Source of the DNA: a virus
Length of the DNA: 64,000 bases
Strand: one strand, 5' to 3'
IMG/VR virus record: IMGVR_UViG_3300043775_000410
Coordinates: 1-64,000 of that record
Below are positions 1 to 8,465 of the stretch, in pieces. The stretch's first letter is position 1. Every line of letters starts with the position of its first letter. The notes beneath the pieces are model-generated. The model did not search any database and was not told where the DNA came from. It worked only from the letters and a program-made list of their open reading frames with translations. Position numbers and translations under genes: made by a program.

Positions 1-1
1 T

Positions 2-1408
2 AAAACTCAACTCGGCGGTATCTTTGGCTTAGTAGACTCTCGGATTGCTCTAGGATCAAATGCCGGGCAAACTAACCAGTACGATAGTACGATTGCTATT
101 GGTGTTCTTGCTGGCGGTGGTAGTCAACATATCTATGCGGTGGCTATTGGCACAACTGCCGGAAGGACCGCTCAAGGTGAAAGTGCAGTGGCTATTGGTA
201 CAAATGCTGCGTACACCAGCCAAGGCAATGATGCGGTAGCTATAGGTAATGTTGCTGGAAAAACCTATCAAGGAATTAGTTCTATAGCTATAGGTAAAGG
301 TGCAGGTAAAACAGATCAACCAAATTATTCGATAGTGCTTAATGCCAGCGGAACTGATATGGTTATGACAGGTAATGCGGCATCGGCATTTTATGTAAAT
401 CCAGTCAGAAATGCAGTTACATCGCAATCTGTATACTATGATACAACTACAAAAGAAATATCGTATGGTAATAGTAGTATAGCCGGAGTAGGTGTTACTA
501 TCACTAGCCCATCTGCCGGACAAGTTATAAGCTATGGTACTGCATTGGGCCCTGTCGAAAATACCTATACCAATTATACTACACAATATCCAGCAATAGA
601 AGAACTTCCAGGTGCTGTTAATTATTCAATAACCAATGATGTCAGTGATAGCAATAATTTGTTGCTTGCGGGTACATTTCCGGAATCCTTTTATTCTAAA
701 TTTACTGTTGGACAACAGTTTAAATATAAACTAACATATTGGTCCGAAGATATTTACGAAGTAACTTCAGTCACAACTACCGATTCAACTACTATTGAGG
801 TAGGAGTAACTTGGATCGGCGGCGGCAGTAATATGATGGCTAGCAATCTGGCGGAGAATTATTCAAGCTATTTTAAATTTACCACAAATCAATCAGTACC
901 ACAGTGGATTAATGCCAACGCGGCCAGTTCATATAATCAAAGTCTAAACACCACATCATCTGTAGTGTTTAATGCCTTACAAGTTACTGGTGCATTGTCA
1001 CTTTATGTTGAACCGCCAGCCTTAACTTTAACGACTGAAACTATTTCTGGTGGTATGGGCCAGTTTAGAATTGATTCTAACGGGAAATTCGATTTCCCAA
1101 CGCCCGATCCTACTCCACCGTTTGACACGAATAAATTTGTAACTGGTACAAAAGTTACCTTAACCGATCCAAACTATGGTACATTTGTTATTGAATTAAC
1201 ACAAGATTTATATCTAGGTCCACAGCGTTATCAAGCACAATTTACCATGATTTCTGGTGGTGTTGTTTCACCTGAGGCTTATGCATCTTCAGTAGTTATT
1301 GAATATACAGTTAATAGTAGTCCAGCTCCAATAAATAAAACAACCGTTGTTAAATGGGCACCAATTGTAGTTGGCGGTCAAACATACTTTACACCATTAT
1401 ATCAATAA
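2..1408 (+). CDS. Fibre-like structural protein with YadA-type head repeats (5' end outside window)
   Basis: The frame is open from the first complete codon at base 2, so the gene starts left of the window. A GTG at 140 sits inside the repeat region and is not a convincing start. The visible part is about 468 residues. It opens with 16-residue repeats of the form AIGxxAGxTxQGxxAV, the left-handed beta-roll repeat of trimeric autotransporter heads and some phage fibres. The rest is Ser/Thr/Asn-rich and beta-prone with no recognised domain. A tail-fibre or other virion adhesin role is inferred from the repeats and composition. It lacks a visible signal peptide, but its N-terminus is missing. 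Confidence 0.7.
   Translation, partial: KTQLGGIFGLVDSRIALGSNAGQTNQYDSTIAIGVLAGGGSQHIYAVAIGTTAGRTAQGESAVAIGTNAAYTSQGNDAVAIGNVAGKTYQGISSIAIGKGAGKTDQPNYSIVLNASGTDMVMTGNAASAFYVNPVRNAVTSQSVYYDTTTKEISYGNSSIAGVGVTITSPSAGQVISYGTALGPVENTYTNYTTQYPAIEELPGAVNYSITNDVSDSNNLLLAGTFPESFYSKFTVGQQFKYKLTYWSEDIYEVTSVTTTDSTTIEVGVTWIGGGSNMMASNLAENYSSYFKFTTNQSVPQWINANAASSYNQSLNTTSSVVFNALQVTGALSLYVEPPALTLTTETISGGMGQFRIDSNGKFDFPTPDPTPPFDTNKFVTGTKVTLTDPNYGTFVIELTQDLYLGPQRYQAQFTMISGGVVSPEAYASSVVIEYTVNSSPAPINKTTVVKWAPIVVGGQTYFTPLYQ
44..320 (+). repeat. Tandem 16-residue YadA-head-like coding repeats
   Basis: Five to six imperfect copies are visible in the translation. The core three copies begin AIGTTAGRTAQ, AIGTNAAYTSQ and AIGNVAGKTYQ, each 16 residues apart; the flanking copies have diverged. 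Established knowledge: such AIG repeats form beta-roll trimers in YadA-like adhesins. Confidence 0.7.
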
Positions 1409-1412
1409 TTAA

Positions 1413-1534
1413 ATGACATTTGATTGTATGAAATGCGGAGCTTGCTGCTCTGCATTTGAGGTACGCTTTCTTGGGCCACATTACTTGCTCGTTTAGACGC
1501 ATTAGAAACATTAATTAATAAAGGAAATGTATAA
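1413..1534 (+). pseudogene. Gene remnant: CxxCxxCC protein N-terminus joined to an out-of-frame C-terminus
   Basis: An ATG at 1413 opens a 27-codon frame beginning MTFDCMKCGACC, which matches the start of YkgJ-type metal-binding (CxxCGxCC) proteins, then stops at 1496. In another frame, 1460-1534 reads as a plausible protein end (LARLDALETLINKGNV) whose TAA overlaps the ATG of the next gene at 1534, the usual coupling in this genome. I read this as a deletion that fused the head of one gene to the tail of another with a frameshift. A short real peptide from the first frame is possible but less likely. Confidence 0.4.
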
Positions 1535-1803
1535 TGTCTTACCAAAATTTAACACCACTTAGCAGCGAAGAACGCACTGTATTGCATTTAAAAAATGCAT
1601 TAGATAGCGTAACTTTAATTAATCAATTAGTATCCGAAGATGTGCGTAGCAAAGAGATTTACGATAGAATAAATGCTAATATATTGCATTTAGAAATAAT
1701 TTTAGCTAGAGATTATATTATTGCCGATAGTACCGATAAAACTGTATACACAGATGCAATACTTGCAGGTCAAGCGTTTGTAGCAACTCTGTTAACTGAA
1801 TAA
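1534..1803 (+). CDS. Conserved-looking small phage protein, 89 aa
   Basis: Not recognised. An acidic, helical-looking protein with no Cys, signal peptide or membrane segment. The ATG overlaps the upstream remnant's TAA (TAATG), and AAAGGAA lies just upstream as ribosome binding site. Its place next to a fibre gene and a metallopeptidase-like gene gives no clear function. Confidence 0.7.
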   Translation: MSYQNLTPLSSEERTVLHLKNALDSVTLINQLVSEDVRSKEIYDRINANILHLEIILARDYIIADSTDKTVYTDAILAGQAFVATLLTE

Positions 1804-1815
1804 GCAGCAGTCAAT

Positions 1816-2628
1816 ATGAACTTATTTGAAATGTTTGACGAACCCAAGGAAGCTACGCTAATTGATGCATTGCGTGACTTCTTGCCTATTGCCATTAAAC
1901 ATTTAAAGTTAGATCGCATTCCTAAAATTCGTTTAGTTAAATCATTAGATGATACAACGTTCGGTCGTTATGTTAATGATGAACAAGTAATTTATGTAGT
2001 TGTTGACCAACGTAATCCTGTTGATGTATTGCGTACACTAGCACACGAAATGGTACACTATGCGCAAGGGCAAGACGATCAACTTGATAGCACTTCCGGC
2101 GAAACAGGCAGTCCGATTGAGGACGAAGCCAATGCAGAAGCTGGTGTTATTATGCGTTTGTTTAACCAAAAATTCCCCAACTATTTAACTACAGATTCTG
2201 TAGTATTGCCAGAAAGTAAACAACGTTTAGATGCTAAATGTTGGAAAGGTTACAAAAAGCAAGGCACTAAAATGAAAGGTGACACACGTGTAAACAACTG
2301 TGTACCCATTGAAGAATCATATGATGGTGATGAATTCTTTGAAGCCTACGGTGAACTGTGGTACAACGAAGATGAACAACTAGATGAAGCTGAATATCAT
2401 GGACATAAAGTTCCCTTAGGCAAACCAATGCAAGGTGATGTTAAGAAGTTTAAAGTCTACGTTAAAGATCCTAGCACAGGCAACATCAAAAAAGTAAACT
2501 TTGGTGATCCTAACATGCGTATTAAGAAATCTAATCCAGCACGTCGCAAGTCATTTAGAGCACGTCATAACTGTGCTAACCCAGGACCAAGAACATCTGC
2601 CAGATATTGGAGCTGTCGTAAGTGGTAA
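1816..2628 (+). CDS. Zinc metallopeptidase-like protein with basic C-terminal tail
   Basis: 270 residues. Residues 77-81 read HEMVH, an HExxH zinc/catalytic motif, followed by a conserved-looking acidic EDEANAEA at about 102-109 that could give the third ligand. This fits a gluzincin-like fold. The last 70 residues form a separate Lys/Arg-rich module with GDPNM and RARHNC stretches, a tail I associate with structural or assembly proteins of marine T4-like phages. Head maturation or another virion-linked proteolysis is inference. The stop at 2628 lies one base before the next start. Confidence 0.6.
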   Translation: MNLFEMFDEPKEATLIDALRDFLPIAIKHLKLDRIPKIRLVKSLDDTTFGRYVNDEQVIYVVVDQRNPVDVLRTLAHEMVHYAQGQDDQLDSTSGETGSPIEDEANAEAGVIMRLFNQKFPNYLTTDSVVLPESKQRLDAKCWKGYKKQGTKMKGDTRVNNCVPIEESYDGDEFFEAYGELWYNEDEQLDEAEYHGHKVPLGKPMQGDVKKFKVYVKDPSTGNIKKVNFGDPNMRIKKSNPARRKSFRARHNCANPGPRTSARYWSCRKW

Positions 2629-2629
2629 T

Positions 2630-3049
2630 ATGACCAATTGGGAAACTTACGTTAAAGAATCCTATGAGCTTATTAAAGAAGCAGAAACATCGCTTTCAAT
2701 TACACTAACCCACAATGTAGAAGCATACGTTGTACACTTATTCGCACACTTTCTAGACAAACCACAGGTCAATACAGAACCTGTGGGTATTAAACTAATG
2801 GCCAGTGCCAACTTACCAGTAGCTCAACGCAAAGTATTGCTTAAAGATGTAGGTGATGAATGCTTACTAATTAACGCAATGGAATGGAACAAGCGCCGTT
2901 GGCCCAGTGACACTTACTATGCTGAAATGGGTCAATCTGCTTATGTTACACGTGCGTTTGTAGTTAGGCCTGTAGAAGATATCTACGATGATTTAGCCTT
3001 GGAATTCACAACAGTTACCAAAGTTCTACGGAAATGTAGAATATCTTAA
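2630..3049 (+). CDS. Hypothetical phage protein, 139 aa
   Basis: The frame is open from 2501, but the ATG at 2630, one base after the preceding stop, is the natural start because an earlier start would overlap the metallopeptidase gene by over 100 bases. No motif recognised. The protein is mixed alpha/beta, has no signal peptide, and belongs to the same transcription unit as the metallopeptidase-like gene. Confidence 0.65.
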   Translation: MTNWETYVKESYELIKEAETSLSITLTHNVEAYVVHLFAHFLDKPQVNTEPVGIKLMASANLPVAQRKVLLKDVGDECLLINAMEWNKRRWPSDTYYAEMGQSAYVTRAFVVRPVEDIYDDLALEFTTVTKVLRKCRIS

Positions 3050-3058
3050 CCATACCGC

Positions 3059-3087
3059 TTGACTCCGATAAGTAATTCATATACAAT
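3059..3087 (+). promoter_or_regulatory. Sigma70-type promoter
   Basis: TTGACT (3059-3064), 17-base spacer, TACAAT (3082-3087). It sits in the short gap before the 85-residue gene at 3114 and could drive the DNA polymerase unit. Confidence 0.6.
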
Positions 3088-3113
3088 ATATTTTTAACTA
3101 AAGGAATGACACA

Positions 3114-3371
3114 ATGGCATTAATGTTTTCAGCTGAACAAAAGGCAAAACTTATACAAATAGTCAATGAGGGCGTACAAGTACTACAAGAAGTAGAAGAT
3201 TTAAGTGCAGGCCTTAGCGATACAATCAAAGCAGTAGCGGAAGAATTGGAAATTAAACCGAGCTTACTTAAAAAAGCAATTAAAATTGCACAAAAATCTA
3301 AATTTGGTGAAACAAATCAAGATCACGAAACTGTTACTGATATTTTAGAAACTGTTGGCCGTACACTTTAA
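3114..3371 (+). CDS. Small DsbA-like DNA-binding protein candidate, 85 aa
   Basis: A small, highly charged, all-helical protein. Its middle (ELEIKPSLLKKAIKIAQK) resembles the helical segment of T4 DsbA, a dsDNA-binding protein linked to late transcription, which has similar length (89 aa) and an acidic C-terminus. Similarity is by eye only. The start has AAAGGAATG upstream and a good promoter 27 bases before it. Alternative: an unrelated small phage protein. Confidence 0.55.
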   Translation: MALMFSAEQKAKLIQIVNEGVQVLQEVEDLSAGLSDTIKAVAEELEIKPSLLKKAIKIAQKSKFGETNQDHETVTDILETVGRTL

Positions 3372-3662
3372 TTGAAAGCTAACTATCACAAAACTATTAA
3401 GTTCATACAGCATGATTGGAATAGTAACCCATTTAGACTTACAATGGAAACTATTAATTGGGCGTTAAACTTTGCGGTTGCAATGACGTTTACATTAACT
3501 GTACCTAATGTTCCGTTATTAGTAGTGTATCCAATGTTCTTTACTGCCCTATCTATTAGTATATATTCTGCTATTAGCCGGGGTAGTTTTGGTATTTTAA
3601 TAACAAGTATAACTATATTTTTAATCGATTTAGTGGGCTATTACAAGCTATTAGTGTTATAA
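3372..3662 (+). CDS. Small integral membrane protein, 96 aa
   Basis: Starts at TTG directly after the previous TAA, so translation is probably coupled. After a polar N-terminus (HDWNSNPFRL) there are hydrophobic segments at about residues 33-50, 52-68 and 75-94, suggesting two or three membrane helices. Function unknown; small membrane proteins before the polymerase gene are familiar in marine T4-like phages. Confidence 0.65.
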   Translation: MKANYHKTIKFIQHDWNSNPFRLTMETINWALNFAVAMTFTLTVPNVPLLVVYPMFFTALSISIYSAISRGSFGILITSITIFLIDLVGYYKLLVL

Positions 3663-3700
3663 TAAAAGAGTCGTACACTTTACGTACAAGCACAAGGTTA

Positions 3701-3716
3701 ACCGGCCACAAGCGGT
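3701..3716 (+). promoter_or_regulatory. Possible translational-operator hairpin before the DNA polymerase gene
   Basis: ACCG (3701-3704) pairs with CGGT (3713-3716) across an 8-base loop. The Shine-Dalgarno AGGAGAG (3717-3723) follows at once, and the ATG is at 3727. T4 and RB69 gp43 repress their own translation by binding a hairpin with an 8-base loop next to the start. The geometry matches; the stem is only 4 bp here, so this is tentative. Confidence 0.35.
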
Positions 3717-3726
3717 AGGAGAGTAA

Positions 3727-6390
3727 ATGAGTTATGTTGACGCACTGTTTGACAGGGCAAAAGATCGTATTTACGTTGTAGAAAGAAAAGAAGGCATGCG
3801 CGAGTATGTCGAGTATCCAGCAAATTATGTCATGTACATGGACGATCCTAAAGGCAAGTATCGTACTGTATATGACACTCCAGTAAGTCGATTCAGCACT
3901 CGTATAGGTAAAGAATTTCATAAAGAGACACGTATTCAATCAGGCAAGCGGATATGGGAAAGTGATATCAATCCTGTATTCCGTTGTTTATCAGATAACT
4001 ATCTTGGTGTCGATTCACCTAAACTACAAACTGCGTTTTGGGATATTGAAACAGACTTTGACCCAGCACGTGGGTATGCTCCTACCAGCGATCCATTTAA
4101 TCCTATTACAGCTATATCAGTTTACTTAGATTGGCTAGACAAGTTAGTTACCTTAGTTATTCCGCCCAAGAGCTATAGTTGGGAAACTGCACAGGAAATA
4201 TGTGACCAATACGAAAACTGTTTTATGTTTGAACGTGAAGCAGACATGTTGGATACATTCCTTAATCTAATCGATGATGCAGATGTGTTAAGTGGTTGGA
4301 ACAGTGAAGGCTATGATATTCCGTATACTATTGGGCGTGTTACACGTGTACTAAGCAAAGATGACACCAGACGCTTTTGTCTATGGGGTCAGTACCCAAA
4401 ACAGCGTGAATTTGAACGTTTTGGTGCCGCAAACATTACTTTTGACTTGATTGGTAGGGTGCATTTAGACTATATGCAACTGTACCGTAAATATACCTAT
4501 GAAGAACGACATAGTTATAGTTTGGATGCTATTGGTGAATATGAGTTAGATGAGCGCAAGGTTGCTTATGAAGGTACCCTGGATCAACTATATAATCGAG
4601 ACTTTCCTAAGTTTATTGACTATAACCGTCAGGATACTATGTTGCTGGGCAAACTAGACAAGAAGTTACGCTTCCTAGATCTAGCCAACGAACTAGCACA
4701 TGATAATACTGTGTTGCTACAAACAACTATGGGTGCTGTAGCAGTTACTGAACAGGCTATTATTAATGAAGCACATCAACAGGGCTTAATTGTTCCCAAT
4801 CGTAAAAACAGAGACGACATGGGCGATACACAAGCGGCGGGTGCTTATGTAGCAACTCCTAAAGCAGGCATGCATGATTGGATTGGGTCAGTTGATATTA
4901 ACTCACTATACCCAAGTGCGATTCGTGCGTTGAACATGGGTCCAGAGTCAATTATTGGGCAGATACGACCAATAATGACAGACTATTACATTAACGAAAA
5001 GATGGCTAATAAGTCAAGTTTCGCTGATGCGTGGGAGGGCTTGTTTGCTACCTTAGAGTATACTGCGGTTATGGAAGGTAAGGAAGGTGTTGAACTTACC
5101 ATCGATTGGGAAACATCCGGTGAAAGTACTGTACACAGTGCGGCAGAAGTATGGAAGTTAATATTTGACAGTAATCAACCTTGGATCTTATCAGCAAATG
5201 GTACTATCTTTAGCTTTGAGAAAGAAGCAGTTGTTCCAGGCTTGCTTAAACGTTGGTATGCTGAACGTAAAGAACTACAGGCTAAGATGCGTTCATGTAC
5301 AGATCCAGAAGAGATTGCGTTCTGGGATAAACGACAGTTAGTTAAGAAGATTAACTTGAACAGTTTGTATGGTGCCTTATTGAATCCGGGCTGTCGTTTC
5401 TTTGATAAGCGTATTGGGCAGTCAACTACACTTACTGGCAGAACTATTGCCAAACACATGGATGCATTTATTAATGAATGTATCACAGGGGTGTATGATC
5501 ATACAGGCGATGCTATTATCTACGGTGATACTGACTCCTGTTACTTTAGTGCGTGGCCAATGGTTAAAGATGAAGTTGCCGCAGGTAATATGGAATGGAA
5601 TGCCAGCATTGCTATTAAACTGTATGATAATATTTCAGATCAGGTTAACGAGAGTTTCCCTGCAATGATGGAACGTGCGTTTCATGTGCCACGTAGTATG
5701 GGCAGTGTAATTAAAGGTGGTCGTGAGGTTGTAGCAAGTAAAGGTTTGTTTATTAAGAAGAAACGCTATGCTGTACTAATCACAGACTTAGATGGCAAAC
5801 GTATGGATACTAATGGCAAGCCCGGCAAAGTTAAAGCTATGGGGCTTGACTTAAAACGCAGTGATACTCCAAAAGTTGTACAGGATTTCTTAAGTGATAT
5901 TTTATTAGCGACACTTACTGGTGTAGATAAGACTGCTATTATTGATATGGTACGTGAGTTTAAACTAGCTTTCCAGGATAGGCCAGCTTGGGAAAAAGGT
6001 ACACCTAAACGTGTAAACAATCTAACTAAGTTTACCAAAGCAGAAGAACGTGAAGGTCGTGCTAATATGCCTGGTCATGTACGTGCGGCAATGAACTGGA
6101 ATAACCTAAAGCGTATGCACGGCGATAACTATTCAATTAGTATTGTTGATGGTATGAAGACTATTGTGTGTAAACTTAAAGATAATCCAATTGGATTTAC
6201 TAGTGTAGGCTATCCAACAGATGGCACCCATATTCCACAGTGGTTTAAGGACTTGCCATTTGACAATGACCTAATGGAGTCGACAATTGTTGATCAAAAA
6301 GTAGAAAACTTACTTGGTGTGCTTAAATGGAATATTACAGAAAGTACAGACATTAAGACTACGTTTGATGCATTGTTTAGTTTTGATTAA
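3727..6390 (+). CDS. 43: Family B DNA polymerase (T4 gp43-like)
   Basis: Replicative DNA polymerase with 3'-5' proofreading. 887 residues, close to T4 gp43 (898). Exonuclease motifs: DIE at about 106-108, GWNSEGYDIPY (Exo II) and YNRQDTMLL (Exo III). Polymerase motifs: A, DINSLYPS at about 389-396; B, KKINLNSLYG at about 540; C, YGDTDS at about 599-604. All catalytic Asp residues are present, so it should be active. A strong AGGAGAG precedes the ATG, with a possible autoregulatory hairpin. The stop overlaps the next start (TAATG). The clamp gene follows at 7734; clamp loader, helicase and primase are not in the window. Confidence 0.97.
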   Translation: MSYVDALFDRAKDRIYVVERKEGMREYVEYPANYVMYMDDPKGKYRTVYDTPVSRFSTRIGKEFHKETRIQSGKRIWESDINPVFRCLSDNYLGVDSPKLQTAFWDIETDFDPARGYAPTSDPFNPITAISVYLDWLDKLVTLVIPPKSYSWETAQEICDQYENCFMFEREADMLDTFLNLIDDADVLSGWNSEGYDIPYTIGRVTRVLSKDDTRRFCLWGQYPKQREFERFGAANITFDLIGRVHLDYMQLYRKYTYEERHSYSLDAIGEYELDERKVAYEGTLDQLYNRDFPKFIDYNRQDTMLLGKLDKKLRFLDLANELAHDNTVLLQTTMGAVAVTEQAIINEAHQQGLIVPNRKNRDDMGDTQAAGAYVATPKAGMHDWIGSVDINSLYPSAIRALNMGPESIIGQIRPIMTDYYINEKMANKSSFADAWEGLFATLEYTAVMEGKEGVELTIDWETSGESTVHSAAEVWKLIFDSNQPWILSANGTIFSFEKEAVVPGLLKRWYAERKELQAKMRSCTDPEEIAFWDKRQLVKKINLNSLYGALLNPGCRFFDKRIGQSTTLTGRTIAKHMDAFINECITGVYDHTGDAIIYGDTDSCYFSAWPMVKDEVAAGNMEWNASIAIKLYDNISDQVNESFPAMMERAFHVPRSMGSVIKGGREVVASKGLFIKKKRYAVLITDLDGKRMDTNGKPGKVKAMGLDLKRSDTPKVVQDFLSDILLATLTGVDKTAIIDMVREFKLAFQDRPAWEKGTPKRVNNLTKFTKAEEREGRANMPGHVRAAMNWNNLKRMHGDNYSISIVDGMKTIVCKLKDNPIGFTSVGYPTDGTHIPQWFKDLPFDNDLMESTIVDQKVENLLGVLKWNITESTDIKTTFDALFSFD

Positions 6391-7661
6391 TGAATGATCT
6401 ACAGAAAAAATTAGATGAGTTAACTACAATTAAAAAGACATTAGTCGATTTAATTGATAGTTTTCAATTTGAAAAACTAGGCAAATTAACAGAATTGCCA
6501 AGTTCCAATGGTACACTGTATCAAGAAGTTGCAAACTATTATCAAACACAGCACAAAAAAGTTGCAGATAACTTTGCTAAAGCGCAATCTAATATTAATC
6601 AAGAGGTAACAGTTAAAAGTCAACAATGTATTAAGAAAAGCAAAAACTTAATTAAAGAAGGCCAACGTCTAGACATACTGCGTAAGGAAAAAATAAAGAA
6701 AAGTCAACGATTAGCCAAAGAAAGTCGCCAGCTGGCTAGAGAAGGACAACTACTCGCCGACACTAAACATAGATTATTGTACGAATATAATCAATTAATA
6801 AAAGAAAGTCATAAGTTAAATAAAAAACAATACAAGTTAATTCAGTCACGTCAACGAGAATTAAACATAGAAAATAAGAAAATTATTAACTATAGTATTA
6901 GTATACTTCAGGCTGCACTTAATAATATCAATAATAATATCGATAATACTACACTGAACTTAACTGAAGCAATTACTATAGAAAAGATAAACAATCTATG
7001 TGCTACCGAAGAGTATCAGAATAAGTTTATAAGCACATACTTACTCCCTAATATAGTACCAGTAGATAAACATATATTAAACTTATCATTACTAACTATT
7101 AGAGCGCATTGCGATTGGCATTTTCCTGGACTGCAAATTAATCCAACTACTAGAGATTGGGTTGATTGTATGGTTGCAGCAGATCCGTTGTATATCATCC
7201 AACGCCCCGACAATCAGACATTGCCTGCTATTATTAATACTTACCCTAGTGAATACATACAACGATTAAGAGTATATAATATTGATCAAGACTTTTCAAT
7301 TCTACCTCAGCAACAGTTTGGGTGTATTGCCTGTTGTAATGTTTTAAATTTATATAATCTGTCAGATATTAAAAATCTTCTGGCTACCTATAACACACTA
7401 TTAAGACCCGGTGGTAAATTAATATGTAATTTGCAATTTTTACACAACACAACTATCAGTGACATTGTCGAAGAAAACTATTTTAACTACACAATTAGAT
7501 TGATTATACAAAATATATTCAACGATATAGGGTATAGTGTGATATCATTAAATGAAATGTTATCGGATGATGTTATGAACATGTTGATAACTGTTGAAAA
7601 ATTTGGCATGCTAACTACCACCAAGGCACATCAGGTATTAGGTGCAATTATTGAAAAATAA
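6390..7661 (+). CDS. Coiled-coil protein with degenerate methyltransferase-like C-terminus
   Basis: 423 residues. Residues about 45-175 are a long Lys/Glu-rich coiled coil with repeating KxxKExxxLxxE patterns. The C-terminal 200 residues look like a class I SAM-methyltransferase fold: FGCIACCNVLNLYNL followed by LLRPGGKLICN (the usual strand 4 / LxPGG region). The glycine-rich SAM-binding loop is not clear, so activity is uncertain. It is coupled to the polymerase stop. AT-rich codon use is stronger than in the polymerase gene. Function unknown. Confidence 0.55.
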   Translation: MNDLQKKLDELTTIKKTLVDLIDSFQFEKLGKLTELPSSNGTLYQEVANYYQTQHKKVADNFAKAQSNINQEVTVKSQQCIKKSKNLIKEGQRLDILRKEKIKKSQRLAKESRQLAREGQLLADTKHRLLYEYNQLIKESHKLNKKQYKLIQSRQRELNIENKKIINYSISILQAALNNINNNIDNTTLNLTEAITIEKINNLCATEEYQNKFISTYLLPNIVPVDKHILNLSLLTIRAHCDWHFPGLQINPTTRDWVDCMVAADPLYIIQRPDNQTLPAIINTYPSEYIQRLRVYNIDQDFSILPQQQFGCIACCNVLNLYNLSDIKNLLATYNTLLRPGGKLICNLQFLHNTTISDIVEENYFNYTIRLIIQNIFNDIGYSVISLNEMLSDDVMNMLITVEKFGMLTTTKAHQVLGAIIEK

Positions 7662-7675
7662 TTTTACCATATCTC

Positions 7676-7704
7676 TTGCATTTTCTAAATACATCATATA
7701 CACT
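7676..7704 (+). promoter_or_regulatory. Weak sigma70-type promoter before the clamp gene
   Basis: TTGCAT (7676-7681), 17-base spacer, TACACT (7699-7704), 30 bases before the clamp ATG. Each box has two mismatches to consensus. Confidence 0.4.
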
Positions 7705-7733
7705 AAATTATAACACTTTATTAGGAGAACTAC

Positions 7734-8465
7734 ATGCGTGATCATTTATTAGACATCGTTAAAAATACGTACGGACTGGGTATCATTGACCTAGTTAAGG
7801 TAACAGGCACAGACACAGAAACAACAATTGAAGCAATTGCTGAAGATCGTAGTGTTATTGTACAGGCAAAAATTAACAATCCAGTGCCAGAGTTTGTTGG
7901 TACATTTGGTATGCCAAACTTGGGCAAACTAAGCACTATCCTTAACATTCCAGAATACAAAGACGATGCTAAGATTTCATTAACTAGACAAGATCGCAAT
8001 GGTGAATCAGTTCCAGTGGGCCTACACTTTGAAAACAAAGCAGGCGACTTTAAAAATGACTATCGTTTTATGAGTTCAGAAATTGTTAACGATAAACTTA
8101 AAACAGTTAAGTTCAAAGGTGTTAAATGGAATGTTGAATTCCAACCAACTGTTGCTAACATTTTACGTTTGAAATTCCAAGCAAGTGCTAACAGTGACGA
8201 AACTACGTTTACTGCTAAAACAGAAGGCACAGACTTAAAATTGTTCTTTGGTGATCACAGTAGCCATGCAGGTAACTTTGTATTCCAAAGTGATATTGCT
8301 GGTACATTAACCAAAGGTTGGTCATGGCCAGTTGCGGCAGTTATTAGTATTCTTAATTTATCTGGTGATAAAACATTCCGCATCAGTGACGAAGGCGCGG
8401 CGCAGATTACTGTTGACAGTGGCATGGCAACTTATAATTACATCTTACCGGCACAAAGCAAATAA
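7734..8465 (+). CDS. 45: DNA polymerase sliding clamp (T4 gp45-like)
   Basis: 243 residues, near T4 gp45 (228). Such clamps form trimeric rings that tether polymerase to DNA and, in T4, activate late transcription. The pattern supports this: a two-part repeated alpha/beta layout, an N-terminal helix leading to ALVKVTGT/ETTIEAIAEDRS-like strands, a LGKLSTILNIP segment typical of the linker region, and a C-terminus with GSGMATYNYILP-like strands. TTAGGAGAAC is a strong ribosome binding site. Identification is by overall pattern and by the nearby polymerase gene. Confidence 0.75.
   Translation: MRDHLLDIVKNTYGLGIIDLVKVTGTDTETTIEAIAEDRSVIVQAKINNPVPEFVGTFGMPNLGKLSTILNIPEYKDDAKISLTRQDRNGESVPVGLHFENKAGDFKNDYRFMSSEIVNDKLKTVKFKGVKWNVEFQPTVANILRLKFQASANSDETTFTAKTEGTDLKLFFGDHSSHAGNFVFQSDIAGTLTKGWSWPVAAVISILNLSGDKTFRISDEGAAQITVDSGMATYNYILPAQSK

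Noticed and set aside
140-142. GTG start of the fibre gene
   Set aside because: The frame and the repeats continue upstream to the window edge, so this is internal.
56-586. Antisense open frame opposite the fibre repeats
   Set aside because: Its Cys/Ser/Tyr-rich translation mirrors the repeat gene on the other strand and has no start site or coupling.
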